NCBI RefSeq assembly: GCF_012489685.1 | Contig: NC_080042.1 | Span: forward strand, 23,760,150-23,824,149 | Length of the DNA: 64,000 nt | Source of the DNA: Lotus japonicus | Lineage: Eukaryota; Streptophyta; Magnoliopsida; Fabales; Fabaceae | Direction: 5' to 3' | Shown here: piece after piece, positions 32,006-41,776 of the stretch | Layout of the letters: the number at the start of each line of letters is the position of its first letter | Position numbering within the stretch: the first letter of the stretch is position 1 | Translations under genes and position numbers: made by a program | Notes under the pieces: generated by a model | Database searches by the model: none | Told to the model about the DNA's origin: nothing | Seen by the model: only the letters and a program-made list of their open reading frames with translations

Positions 32006-33390
32006 TGAGTCATTTTGGGTGCAAATGTTGTTTTAGTGGTGTTTTTAGGGTCATTTCTTTGTTTGTTTTGAGTCTTTTTGTTGAGTCTCATGTAGTGTTT
32101 CATGCATTCTCATGCATTTTTATCTTTCTTTGTGTCTTTACATTGTTTTGGTAATTTTGTAGTTTTATAGGGACTTTTCTTGCATTTTAAGTAAGTTTAG
32201 GACTTGCATGATTTTTCCTGTGTTATTTGAGGGTTCTCTTTGCTAATAGGCTCTTGGAGCTTTTGGATATTTCCTTGGCGTGGTGGTTAAGTTTTCAGGT
32301 TTGAAACTTAAGGAGAAGGAAGGTCAAGAAGCTTGGAATTGAAAGAAGGCTTGAAGAGGAGTTAAGAGGGAGATAAAAGGGCTTTCCAGCGAGCTTAGAG
32401 CGCCTAGGCGTGCTCCATTGGCGCCTAGACGCCAATTGCATTTTCCAGGATTTCTGGAATTGGCACCTAGGCATGCTCAATTGGCACCTAGGCGGCAATT
32501 CCTTCCAGAGGCATGTTTTGGGCATGGAATTGGCGCTCTGAATTGGCGCCTGGCGCCCAGACTCGTGTGTTTTGTCTATGAATAAGGTTTTAGCCAATTT
32601 CTTTGTAACACTTAGACATTTTACTCATTTTGGATCAAGTTTAGAAGCTCAGGAGAACCTTGGGGCTTGTGAGAGGCTTCCAACTTGTGATCTTTCTCAG
32701 GTTTTTAACATTTCTTGTATGGATTCTCTAGCCATGAGTGGCTAGTTTTCTTTTATGCTTTGGATTTATGAGATTCTATGAAGCTTTAGTTTTCTAAATC
32801 CTATCTCTATGCATGAGTTCTTGATTTAACCTTGTGTTTCAATTCCATTATGCATGTTTAGCTTGAGTGCACACTTGCTATAGACTAGATTATAATCCAA
32901 ACGGAAGTTTGTTATGATTTAGGGACATGAATTGGAATAAATCGTTCTATGCTTGCTTCTAGGAATAGAGTGAGGGTTGGGTTTTGTTGGCCTGAATATG
33001 TATGCTATAAAACCTCAAATGAATGATTGAGTACACAAGGAATTGGGCTTAGCTTTCAATTTGGGAGAATTGCTATTGTGAGGAATCAATTAGTAAGTAC
33101 ATAGGCTAAAGCAACAAGGGATAAATCAAGGTTTCACATGCATAGGATAGGTAGACTAGAGTGGATTAGATGATCAATAACCCAAGGCATTTCCATCAAT
33201 TGTTATTTTCAATACTTTCAATATTGCTCTTTTACAAATCCATTGCTACCAACAACCAAAATCAATTTCAGAATTTTACTGTTTTCAAAACTTGCAAACT
33301 TTAGGCTTAAATTCACAATTCTCACTCACAATCCTTGTGCTCCATATTTTAAAACCCGGAGGTTTCTGTACACTTGCAGATTGACCAACA
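32006..33390 (+). repeat. 5' LTR of Athila/Ogre-like element G (1,385 bp)
   Basis: Runs from TGAGTCATTTTGGG to GACCAACA. Much of it matches, in reverse, the solo LTR at 59776-60900. It contains a cluster of GGCGCC-type words (32393-32575). It is followed at once by a primer site of the Athila/Ogre kind. TAAAA before the start would be the target duplication; its partner is not seen. Confidence 0.8.
32393..32575 (+). repeat. GGCGCC-rich inverted-repeat cluster in the G LTR
   Basis: Repeated words GCGCCTAGGCG, ATTGGCGCC and ATTGGCACC. ATTGGCG/CGCCAAT with loop CCTAGA is a perfect 7-base stem. The reverse copy at about 60590-60705 has a differently arranged but similar cluster. Confidence 0.75.
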
Positions 33391-33396
33391 AGTTTT

Positions 33397-33413
33397 TGGC
33401 ACCGTTGCCGGGG
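33397..33413 (+). promoter_or_regulatory. Primer binding site of element G
   Basis: TGGCACCGTTGCCGGGG, six bases after the LTR. The closely similar TGGCGCCGTTGCCGGGG is the usual site of Athila and Ogre-type elements. Confidence 0.75.
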
Positions 33414-33527
33414 ATTGTTTGTGGTTTTCGGTTTAAGTCAAGAGTTTGTAGTTTTTGTTTTTGTTTTGCTAAACATTGCATTGAATAGGTGTTACTAACC
33501 TTTTCTTTGTTTGTGCGATTTCAGTTT

Positions 33528-33597
33528 ATGCAAGGTAGACTTGGCACGGATCCATTGGTGTTTGATCCGGAGCCTGAACGTACTCTCTGTAACACCC
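33528..33597 (+). pseudogene. gag: Start of G-element gag, cut after about 23 codons
   Basis: ATG at 33528 opens a frame with DPLVFDPEPERTL, the acidic N-terminal signature of Athila/Ogre Gag proteins. It is interrupted at 33598 by an F-family LTR. The leader 33414-33527 is T-rich and non-coding. Confidence 0.7.
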
Positions 33598-34167
33598 CAC
33601 TTTTCGTTATTAGGTTATTTATTATTTTATCTTAATTATTATTATGCTATATGGTATTTTGATAATTTATGCGATTTAATTAGATGATTATGTGATTATG
33701 TGATTTAATTAGATGATAAGGTCATTAAGTGATTTTATTAGATAATTAAGTTATTATGTGATATAGATAAATAAGGGTTTAAGGTTTTAAGTGAGTAGTT
33801 GAGAGTGGGGCCCATTGTAAGATTATTTAAAGGTTATGAGAGAATTAAAAAGAGGGAAATCAGAAAATTAGGATTAGAGAAGCAGCAGAACAGAGAAACA
33901 CGTGAAAGGTGAAGGAGAGGAGAAAAGGTGGAGAAAACCTAGAATTTGATCTTCAAGAAGAAAAGGGTCAAGGAGGCTTTGTACCGGTGTCATAGAAGGT
34001 AAGGGTTTGAATTTACCTTGTATAATTGTAGAATAACAGAGGTTGAGTTTAACATGAAGGAACCCCCATCTTCTTTAAAAATTCAGAACTGAGAAACTGT
34101 GTTGAGTGTTAACATGTGGTGAGCAAAATTGATTTTGAGCGAAATTGAGGTTCTGGGGAAAATTGGG

Positions 34168-34710
34168 TTCTGTTATGTTCTACCCGCAGATATCCTAACA
34201 GTCTGTGTTGTAGAGAGCATAACTCTCTCTACAGAATTCCAAATTGAGTGAAACCAATTTTGTATGAAATCTAACTGATAGGGCTATGTTGGGTAATATT
34301 TTCATAATTTTTCGATTGCTGGTTCAATACCATAATCATTTGCAAGTTCATTCTGTTTCTGCCCGCAGACACCCTAGCAGCCTGTGTTGTAGAGAGCATA
34401 ACTCTCTCTAAAGAATTCCGAATTGAGTGAAACTAATTTTGTATGAAAGCTAACTCATAGGGTTATATTGGGTAATATTTTCAAAATTTTTGGATTGCTG
34501 GTTCAATACCAGAATTATCTGCAAGTTCACTCTGTTTCTGCTCGCTGACACCCTAACAGCCTGTGCTGTAGAGAGCATAACTCTCTTTACGGAATTCCAA
34601 ATTGGGTGAAACCAATTTTATATGAAAGCTAACGTATAAGGCTATGTTTGGTAAAAGTTTCATAATTTTTGGACTGCTCATTTAGTACCAGGATTATATG
34701 CAAGTTTGCT
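34168..34710 (+). repeat. 179-bp tandem repeat, three copies
   Basis: The word TAGAGAGCAT starts at 34211, 34390 and 34569, giving two equal spacings of 179 bases. Each copy has TAGAGAG/CTCTCT arms around CATAA, a near-perfect hairpin, and the context AATTCCRAATTGRGTGAAAC. Copies differ by roughly 10-15 percent by eye. Confidence 0.92.
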
Positions 34711-34898
34711 ATGTTTCTGCTTATTTCTGGGATTGATTCTGAAACTGATTCTAGTAATTGATATGAGACATTTGATGATTTTGTGTTGCTATTTTGTCAG
34801 TGGAATAGTGAATGATTTGATAATTATATTGAAGTGTTATTTTGTGCAATTTTGGTGTGATTTCCGTTATGGAATTTGGTGAGAAAATATGTTATATA

Positions 34899-35093
34899 TT
34901 TGGGGCTGGAGTGGTCTCAAATTGCATGTTTTAATTTATGAGTTTTTACACGAAATACACTTCATTTAGTCAAGAGGCAACGTGTCGGTTTTCATCGGAA
35001 AACTGAGGTTTGTCCCAGAACTGGAGTGGTTCTGGAAGTCTGGAGTGGACTTCATTGGTGGTTAACTGTCTGGAGTGGACGCGGTGATACCGC
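34899..35093 (+). repeat. Hairpin group in F copy c, constant loop TGGAGTG
   Basis: Stems around loop TGGAGTG: TTTGGGGC/GTCTCAAA (34899-34921, two G-T pairs), CCAGAAC/GTTCTGG (35015-35035), GAAGTC/GACTTC (35035-35053), GTC/GAC (35068-35080). Also TCGGTTTTC/GAAAACTGA with loop ATCG (34985-35006) and GCGGT/ACCGC with loop GAT (35081-35093). In copy a the equivalent of the second stem is CAAAAC/GTTTTG, a paired change. Confidence 0.85.
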
Positions 35094-38053
35094 TAAGGTT
35101 AACAATTTGTAAGACCTGGATTTACAGAACAAGTTAATTTCCGATTCACGCGTAGAATCAGTGTAAGCGTGACAGGAGTTTGATGTTTGAGAAAGATTAA
35201 TGAAGAAGAAAGTTCAGGAATAGCTTGAGGAGTGTTGCGTAGTCGCTGTAGGAATTAGTGCGAGTCGTCTGCACACCTGCCTTATGGCGAGAGTGTCTAG
35301 AATAGGCTAATTGCGCTTTTAGAGCAACGTTTAAGTGAGATTTCGAATTCTTGGGAAAATAAAAGGTTCTCTTTATTTTTCCTTCGACCAGCGTTTCATT
35401 TCAGAACCCTGTATTGTACGCACGATAGTATTCACTTTTCGGAAGTCCGACGAGGCTAATTTCTTTGCTTAGAAACCCTAGATTCAAGCGCTGGATGAAG
35501 AATTTTTCTATTCGGGACTTCTAACGAAGATTCCATCCGCGTTTCCCAATTTCTTTCGACGTTTCCAACCTTTCTTCAGAAGGAAGTTTCTTCATCCGAC
35601 GTCAAACGCAAAAAGTAGTTTTGCGACATATTTCAACCCATACTACGTTCAAGCTATTTTCTCACTTAAATGAACCAGGAACAAGTATCGACCTTTTATA
35701 GAGAGATACTTAACTCTGATGCATAATATGACGACGTCATATTTGTTCTAATTGTCTCACAATTAGTCTTTAGCTTAGTTTCTACTCATTTCTTGATTCA
35801 TGGATCATTTTATTTTGCTCAAAGTGATTCAAATTTATATTTTATCATTTCATAGAGTTCCTCATAATTTTTGGGATAATAATATATCACCCTTAAATTT
35901 TTATCTTAACTCTATGAGTTAAATCATTCAGCGTCTAAATCAATCTGTACCGATTAATAAATATCTCATCCTTTTTACTTAACCTTTCTTGCTCCACGTC
36001 TTTCATGTTGGCCAATCCATTCATTTTACCACATGTTTTCTACTTTATTCATTCAAAATTTCTTTCCCCTGGCTGAATGCACACACCGTAGTCCCTCTGT
36101 TTCTCTTATTCACGTCTTCTTTCCCTCACCACTCTTTTTACTCTCATTTTCAATTGGTTTCTGCAGCAATTTATAATCCTTGTTCCTTTCATCTTGTTCT
36201 CATCACCAACCTCATCTCGTTCATTTTCTTTGTGGCAGCGCCCACACACAACTGTGCCTTCTTCCTTCATGATCAAGCCACCACCTTGGTTCTCTCTTCA
36301 CCCACGCAAGGCACAAACCGCCACCAATCCTCTCCATGGCCACAACGAAGCCAGCCATCACCACCATGGTTTTCCTTTCATTTTATTTTCTTCCCCTAAG
36401 CAGCACCCACCACATCATTTCTTTTCTTCTAATTTGCTTTTAAGTTGCAGCACCCATATCCTTTTTCTTTCATTTCATACACCACCACCATAAGATCCCA
36501 TGCCCTCTCCTTCCTCCATGGAGCTGTACATCATCGTCCCCTCCCTCCTCTTGAGCAAGCCGCCACCATTTCTTTCTCTTGAAGAAAACCACCACCACCC
36601 CTAAGGCATTTTCATGGTAAAACCTCTTCTCCTTTTTATCATGTTTTTAATGGGTAAAGATTGAGTTTTGATTTGTTATGCTTTTTCAAAAATGACTTTC
36701 ATCCAAAGTGCTTTTACAATTGTTGTTCCCTATCACCGGATCTATAGATTTCACTGATTAGTTTTCTAAAAAGTTGTTTTTTTTAGTTAAGTGATTTTGG
36801 AATTTTAATGATTTCAATTTAAGCCTTGATTAGTTATTTTTAAATGTAAAAATGGCTTTGGAAGTGATTTGGGGAAAAAGGAAAATTTATACATATTTAT
36901 GTAGTCGTGGCCGAGCCCATGACATGTGTTTTGGGTTTGGAAAATCAATTCTGAAACTTGTTTTTATTTAGTGAAAATCATAAGTTAAGTTTATGGTGAC
37001 AAAACTTTGGGCTTAAACACAAGAGGCTGAGAAGTTTTGGGTTAAACTGGAGTTTTAAAAGTATTGGGGTCTGTTTGATAAATTTATTAAAGATTGAGGG
37101 TTGAAAAATAACTTACCTTTATATGAGGACCTTTTCGTAATTATGTGCTTATCAAGGGACTATGGTTGTATTACTTAAAAGTTGAGGACTGGTTTGCAAA
37201 ATGGGTTTTTCTTAAGGACCTTTCTTTAAAAAAAATCACAAATATTTTCTCTTCGGACTTTAGCCCTTGGAACATAAAGCATATGCATTGACCTAAGTGA
37301 GTTAGAATGATTAGCTAAACTTATTTTGGAACTTTAGATATGACCTTAGAGACTAAGGTTTAGCATATGTACTTATGAAGGGTACGTATAACGGAGACGC
37401 ATGGCGACGAAGACAAAGAACAAACGGAAGTGAGCCAACACGGGAAAGCAAAGATATGATTGGATTGGAATTGAGTCGCAACTTAGTAAGGAAAGCGCCT
37501 AAGGTTAGGGCAACTTACTATTAGCTATGACTGCATGATAGGCGTCGATAAATTCGACTTATGCTTTACTTTGATATTGATTGTGATGATGAACTGATGT
37601 TATGATGTTTTCTATAATTGTTGATGTGGAGATGTTGTTGAATTGTGCGTTTTGACGCGACTTCGGAGTGAAGAAATCATTGAACTGGTGATGTTTGATA
37701 TTTCGGGTTGGATGAACAACCCTAGGCAAGTTCAAACTCAAGGTTTGAGACTTAGCCATTCGTTGGTTTTCGTTGGAATACTTAGACTTTCCCCGGGAAA
37801 CTTCTTTTGGAGGGTTTTTGGAAAAATTAGAATGATTAGAATTTCGAAAACTAGAGACTTTGGGAGACTTAGACTTTGAGAAATAAACTCATAACTTGAC
37901 TAATCCAATTCGAAACGTTTTACTAAACGAGTAAATATAGGGGACCTAAAGGGGAAAATGATTGCGAAAGACGGGGAAAAGTCGACTTTTGTTGTGGGTT
38001 TTGGAATTGGGGAAAGCCACTGAGGTGAGCTACGGTGATGATTGAAAGTCACC

Positions 38054-38319
38054 GAGTACTCTAGTACTCTTGTCATTCGAGTTGTGTAGTATTGACCGAC
38101 ACTAACTCTCGGGTTTTGTGGTTCGAGTTGTGTTGTATTGACCGACACTAACTCTGGGTTTTAGGTGTTGGGGTTGTGTTGTATTGACCGACACTAACTC
38201 CGAGTCGTGTTGTATTGACCGACACTGACTCTGGCTTTGATTTTGGGTTTTGTTATTGGAGTTGTGTTGTATTGACCGACACTAACTTCGAGTTGTGCTG
38301 TATTGACCGACACTAACTC
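38054..38319 (+). repeat. A LTR hairpin array (i), six 30-base units
   Basis: A GAGTACT/AGTACTC hairpin (38054-38069) precedes six units at 38079, 38125, 38171, 38202, 38259 and 38290. Each has the central segment TGTATTGACCG (unit 1 with AG for TG) between GTGT/ACAC and outer arms GAGTT/AACTC. Unit 4 has GAGTC/GACTC instead, a compensatory pair. Unit 5 ends in AACTT, a mismatch. The second A LTR repeats the array at 58867-59107. Confidence 0.88.
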
Positions 38320-38405
38320 TTGGGTTTGTTTTGAGTTTGGGTTTGAGCTAAACACTTATGTGGTGAGGACGATTCGATGTTTGGCTAACCATATTGCATC
38401 AATCG

Positions 38406-38605
38406 GGTGAATAACGGGAATGGTTCACCTGTGCATCTCATGGTGAATAACGGGAATGGTTCACCAATGCATTAATGATGAATAACGGGAATGGTTCATC
38501 ATATGGTGAATAACGGGAATGGTTCACCAAAGATGAATAACGGGAATGGTTCATCCATAGTGAAGAACGGGAATGCTTCACTTGTGGCGAACGGGAACGC
38601 GTCAC
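38406..38605 (+). repeat. A LTR hairpin array (ii), seven units, core AACGGGAA
   Basis: Units start at 38406, 38442, 38477, 38505, 38532, 38559 and 38584. The loop TAACGGGAATGG is constant in units 1-5. Arms are GGTGAA/TTCACC (units 1, 2, 4), GATGAA/TTCATC (units 3, 5) and AGTGAA/TTCACT (unit 6); both arms change together. Unit 7 is degenerate. The second A LTR has the same array at 59194-59392. Confidence 0.9.
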
Positions 38606-38820
38606 AATCCGGATCACATTCATTCCATTTCACGCATACATTCATTCTGACTGGAAATTGTGTGCTGTTTGATTTATTGAAGCATTGTTAGAGCCAATAA
38701 CATGCTAGGATTGTTTATATATATATATATATAACACCATATATATTTATACCCTATCACATGTTGGTTGTATATCTACTTATTTCCGTGAGTTGGCCCT
38801 AGCGCTTTGGCTTTGGTTTC

Positions 38821-39162
38821 ATGTTTGTGTTTGGGCGGTCGGCCTGCTGCCAGACGTCGACGGTGGATTGGGTTTCGATGGTCTCTCCCTCGGGGGGGAT
38901 CAGGTTTGAGCTGGTTGATCGACATGCCCCCACCGCTTGGGTGATCTATCTTGTGGGTCATCGAGCGATGTACCGGGGAAGGGTCATGGAGGACCGGACT
39001 GACGAGCGTGGACGTCTGTCGAAAGGAGTTCTACGACGCATGAAGCTGAGCTTCAACTTGCCAACTTCAGTTCGCAGTGGACTTGGTACTGGGAGGGTAG
39101 GTTTAGGCAGGCGTCATGTTTTGTGTAGAGCTCTGATTCGTTTTGCTTTTGGGACAGGGTAG
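38821..39162 (+). CDS. LTR-resident ORF of family A (113 codons)
   Basis: Open from ATG 38821. Residues 14-80 align by eye with the B' LTR ORF: DWVSMVSPSGGIRFE, HRAMYRGRVMED, GVLRR and SFNLP are shared in the same order. The C terminus differs, as A lacks the acidic tail. The same position relative to GAGTTGGCCCT and to the downstream motif TTGCCTACGGGC supports homology. No known domain recognised. Confidence 0.55.
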   Translation: MFVFGRSACCQTSTVDWVSMVSPSGGIRFELVDRHAPTAWVIYLVGHRAMYRGRVMEDRTDERGRLSKGVLRRMKLSFNLPTSVRSGLGTGRVGLGRRHVLCRALIRFAFGTG

Positions 39163-39557
39163 GTTCCCGACGCATGGCTTTTCGTGTGGTTCTCGTATTG
39201 ACGGATCACAGTGAGTTAGTCGGACTGTAGGGGTCTTTGCTTAGGCCATTTTGAGGCCGACTTTCTCCTAGTGGGTTGTAATTATAAACTTTCTTACTCA
39301 CACTTCTGGATCTGTAAATATTTGCCTACGGGCACACTACTTTAGAGTCACTGCGAGTGCGTGTGACGTGGGAGTGCAGCTGAGGCTGTACATGTTTATA
39401 TTTGATGTATATTGGTTAGTTTAGTGGTTGGGTTATGTCTTTATTTTCTATCGCTTTATTTAAAAGGAATCAAACGAAAAAAAAAAATTACCTGTTTTCC
39501 GCGTAAGGTTTATTTTTGGTTACTAAAGTGGCACCCGAAAATCGGGGTGTTACATTG

Positions 39558-39569
39558 TGGTATCAGAGC
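39558..39569 (+). promoter_or_regulatory. Primer binding site, first A copy
   Basis: TGGTATCAGAGC, three bases after the LTR end; initiator tRNA-Met type. Confidence 0.9.
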
Positions 39570-39763
39570 TTAGTCGAGTCTTTCGGGAGTCTTTGGGGAA
39601 TAGGTCTTCTGTGCTAGGTTGTGTGACTCTGCAAGGAGTGAAAATTGATTGTCTGCAGAGCGATTTTCGCTCTAATTGCTTGCCTTACTACTTAATCGGA
39701 TTGAGTGGTTTGTCTAGTGCTACCTTATGGTTAGTACTAATCGGACGTATGATGGGATATAGG

Positions 39764-40609
39764 ATGGTGGACCTTAACCGGATGGCGGAGGCAATAGCTA
39801 CACTGATCGAGGCAATGATGAACCAGGCTGCGGAAGACGCCTATATGCGCGCTGAAGAGGCTGCACGTGAGCATCATCAACGACTGATGGCGACGGCAAT
39901 GTATCAACAAAGAGGAATGAACCGAACAGGAGCTGGGGGACCAATGAGGTCAGGTTCCCAAGGCTACAACGGAAGGGAGAGCTACCATCAGTGGGGACCA
40001 TATCAGCGTTCCGAGGGAAGAAATCTTATCTCAAGAGTGTACAAACCAACAACTGCTGATACTGGAGGGAAGCCAGTTGGTGACAAAGGTGTGACATGTT
40101 TTCGTTGCGGAAGGTTTGGGCATTTTGCTAACAAGTGCTCAGTGATTGGACGGAGATGCTTCAAGTGTAACCGAGAGGGGCATCTAGCTGTGAACTGCAA
40201 GACACTTCAGGAGGGAACGTCTGACAGTAAGATGAAAGGGAATGAGGCTACCGGAGGGACAGGAAACAAGATTTCGGGGAAAACAGTGACGTGTTACAGG
40301 TGCAGGAAAGTGGGGCACTACAGTAACAAGTGTCCAGACGGGGGATCTCTATGCTTCAACTATGGGAAAAGTGGGCACTATGCTAGTAGGTGCAAGATCA
40401 AGGAAAGTCTATGCTTCAATTGCAACCAACCGGGACATTTCTCCAGAGATTGTAAGGCACCCAAGGGCGAATCATCAGGGAATGTTGGGAAAGGAAAACA
40501 ACTTGCTACAGAGGAAAGGATTCATACCAAGGAGGGGACAAGAGCTGAGGAGTTGAACGAGGAAGAACGTGGGAACGATGGTAATATTTTAACTGTCCTC
40601 TTATTCTAG
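39764..40609 (+). CDS. gag: Gag-like ORF of family A: no capsid domain, five zinc knuckles
   Basis: The frame is open from 39557. I place the start at ATG 39764 because the protein then begins M-V-D-L-N-R-M-A-E, like M-V-N-T-N-Q-L-A-E of element B. The N-terminal alpha-helical stretch and the linker [11 protein letters not shown] match B Gag, but about 200 residues holding the Retrotrans_gag capsid domain are missing in frame. Five CCHC zinc knuckles follow where B has two: CFRCGRFGHFANKC, CFKCNREGHLAVNC, CYRCRKVGHYSNKC, CFNYGKSGHYASRC (second Cys replaced by Tyr) and CFNCNQPGHFSRDC. Nucleic-acid binding is likely; capsid assembly on its own is not. It ends at 40609 without joining a protease. 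Confidence 0.8.
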   Translation: MVDLNRMAEAIATLIEAMMNQAAEDAYMRAEEAAREHHQRLMATAMYQQRGMNRTGAGGPMRSGSQGYNGRESYHQWGPYQRSEGRNLISRVYKPTTADTGGKPVGDKGVTCFRCGRFGHFANKCSVIGRRCFKCNREGHLAVNCKTLQEGTSDSKMKGNEATGGTGNKISGKTVTCYRCRKVGHYSNKCPDGGSLCFNYGKSGHYASRCKIKESLCFNCNQPGHFSRDCKAPKGESSGNVGKGKQLATEERIHTKEGTRAEELNEEERGNDGNILTVLLF

Positions 40610-41062
40610 AATAACTTACTCCTTTATCTTCGAAACGAGTGTGACGCGCCTAACTTGTATTTACTACTTAGACTATGATCTTATGATTACTATTCCCAGT
40701 AGGACCTTATTCGAGGTTGCTCGTGATTTAACTATAGAAGTTACACGGGGCCTAGGATAGCACGCTGAGCTAGGAAGTTGTTTTACCGACGCGTTGATAA
40801 GGAAGCTAGGATCTCAGGGAAATTCCTTATGGGTACGATACGTAGGATTTAAGGGCGTTTAGTTTTGAAGCGGAATCGTTGGAGGATCTTTCGGCAAAAG
40901 GGATTCATTCGATCAAGTGTTTCACCGTGGGGAGCGCCAGTGCTTTTAGATAAGAAGAAAGACGGAAGGTCGAGATTGTGTGTGGATTATCGACAACTGA
41001 ACAAGGCGACGATTAAGAACCGATACCCGTTGCCGAGGATAGATGATTTGATGGATCAATTA
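40610..41062 (+). pseudogene. pol: Family A Pol, 5' piece: protease remnant and start of reverse transcriptase
   Basis: Around 40675-40740 a short stretch (YDLMITIPSRTL) resembles the region just after the protease active site of B; the D-S-G motif itself is missing. From about 40890 the reverse transcriptase start is readable: [47 protein letters not shown]. The frame is then cut by element B at 41062 and resumes at 53794. Confidence 0.82.
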
Positions 41063-41768
41063 TGTAAGGCCCAAGTTTTTAAACTTATGCCAAGTAAATA
41101 GAATCCTATTCACGATTAGGGTTGATGTATCGTGAAGGGAAACCTGAACTAGAGTTTACCAAATGAAATAAATGTATGAAGGAGAAAGTTCAGGAAAAGT
41201 CTGAGGATCGTATCGAAGTCGATAAAAGTTATAGCACGATCGTTACACGCTTAAACCTAGGTCAGAAACCCTAGTGTATAGCTAGTTTTCACTTATAGGC
41301 ACGATGGAAGTTAATTCCAAAAATCTTCAGAGAAATGTTAGAACTTCTCTTTTTCCATATATCACAATCGTTTCAAGGCGAAACTCTAGAATCTACGAAC
41401 GTCCGATTCCAATCATCGGAAGTTTGCCGAAACCGAAACCCTGGTATTTCAAAACCCTAGAATCAACCGACAATGAAGACTTTTTCTATTCAGATCTTCA
41501 AATGAAGATTCTACACGCGTACACCCATTTCTCTTGATGATTTCAATCTTTCTTCAGAAGGAAGTTTTCTCTTCCGACATTCGATGCAAAAAGCAACTTA
41601 TCGGGTAAAATAGTTTTACACCGACTTTGCATTAGTTGCCAAAAATACAAGGAGACCTCATTTTAGTTTTGGAATTCTTTCGCCAAAACCTATCTTAGAA
41701 TTCACGGAGAATGACGCCGGAAAAATCAGATTCGCGAAACTTTCATTTTACCGCGTTTTGCCAACCTC

Positions 41769-41776
41769 TATATATA
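41769..41776 (+). promoter_or_regulatory. TATA box of the B 5' LTR
   Basis: TATATATA in CTCTATATATAGC, 706 bases into the LTR; identical at 50469-50476 in the 3' LTR and at 27344 in B'. Transcription would start some 30 bases later. Confidence 0.75.

Larger units (their letters stand above)
33598..35107 (+). mobile_element. Family F LTR, copy c (5' part, 1.5 kb)
   Basis: Starts TGTAACACCCC and shares GTGGGGCCCATTGTA and the AGAAAACCTAGAATTTGATC region with copies a and b. It contains a 179-bp triplicated repeat not seen in copy a, then hairpins that match copy a. It is cut at 35107 by the first A LTR, whose 5' target copy would be CAATT. Confidence 0.85.
35108..39554 (+). repeat. First A LTR (4,447 bp)
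   Basis: TGTAAGACCTGG to GGGTGTTACA. The first 1.5 kb is AT-rich, then CT-rich (36000-36600, compatible with an untranslated leader). A TATA-like TTTTATAGAGAG lies at 35693. Later it carries two hairpin arrays (38079-38605), a TA microsatellite (38713-38732) and an ORF (38821-39162). Confidence 0.92.

Noticed and set aside
35989..36399. 136-codon ORF conserved in both A LTRs (also 56776-57186)
   Set aside because: The LTRs are nearly identical, so conservation has no weight. The region is CT-rich leader-like sequence with no family resemblance.
38713..38732. TATATATA run as a promoter
   Set aside because: A TA microsatellite of different length in the second A LTR; placed late in the LTR and not a convincing TATA box.
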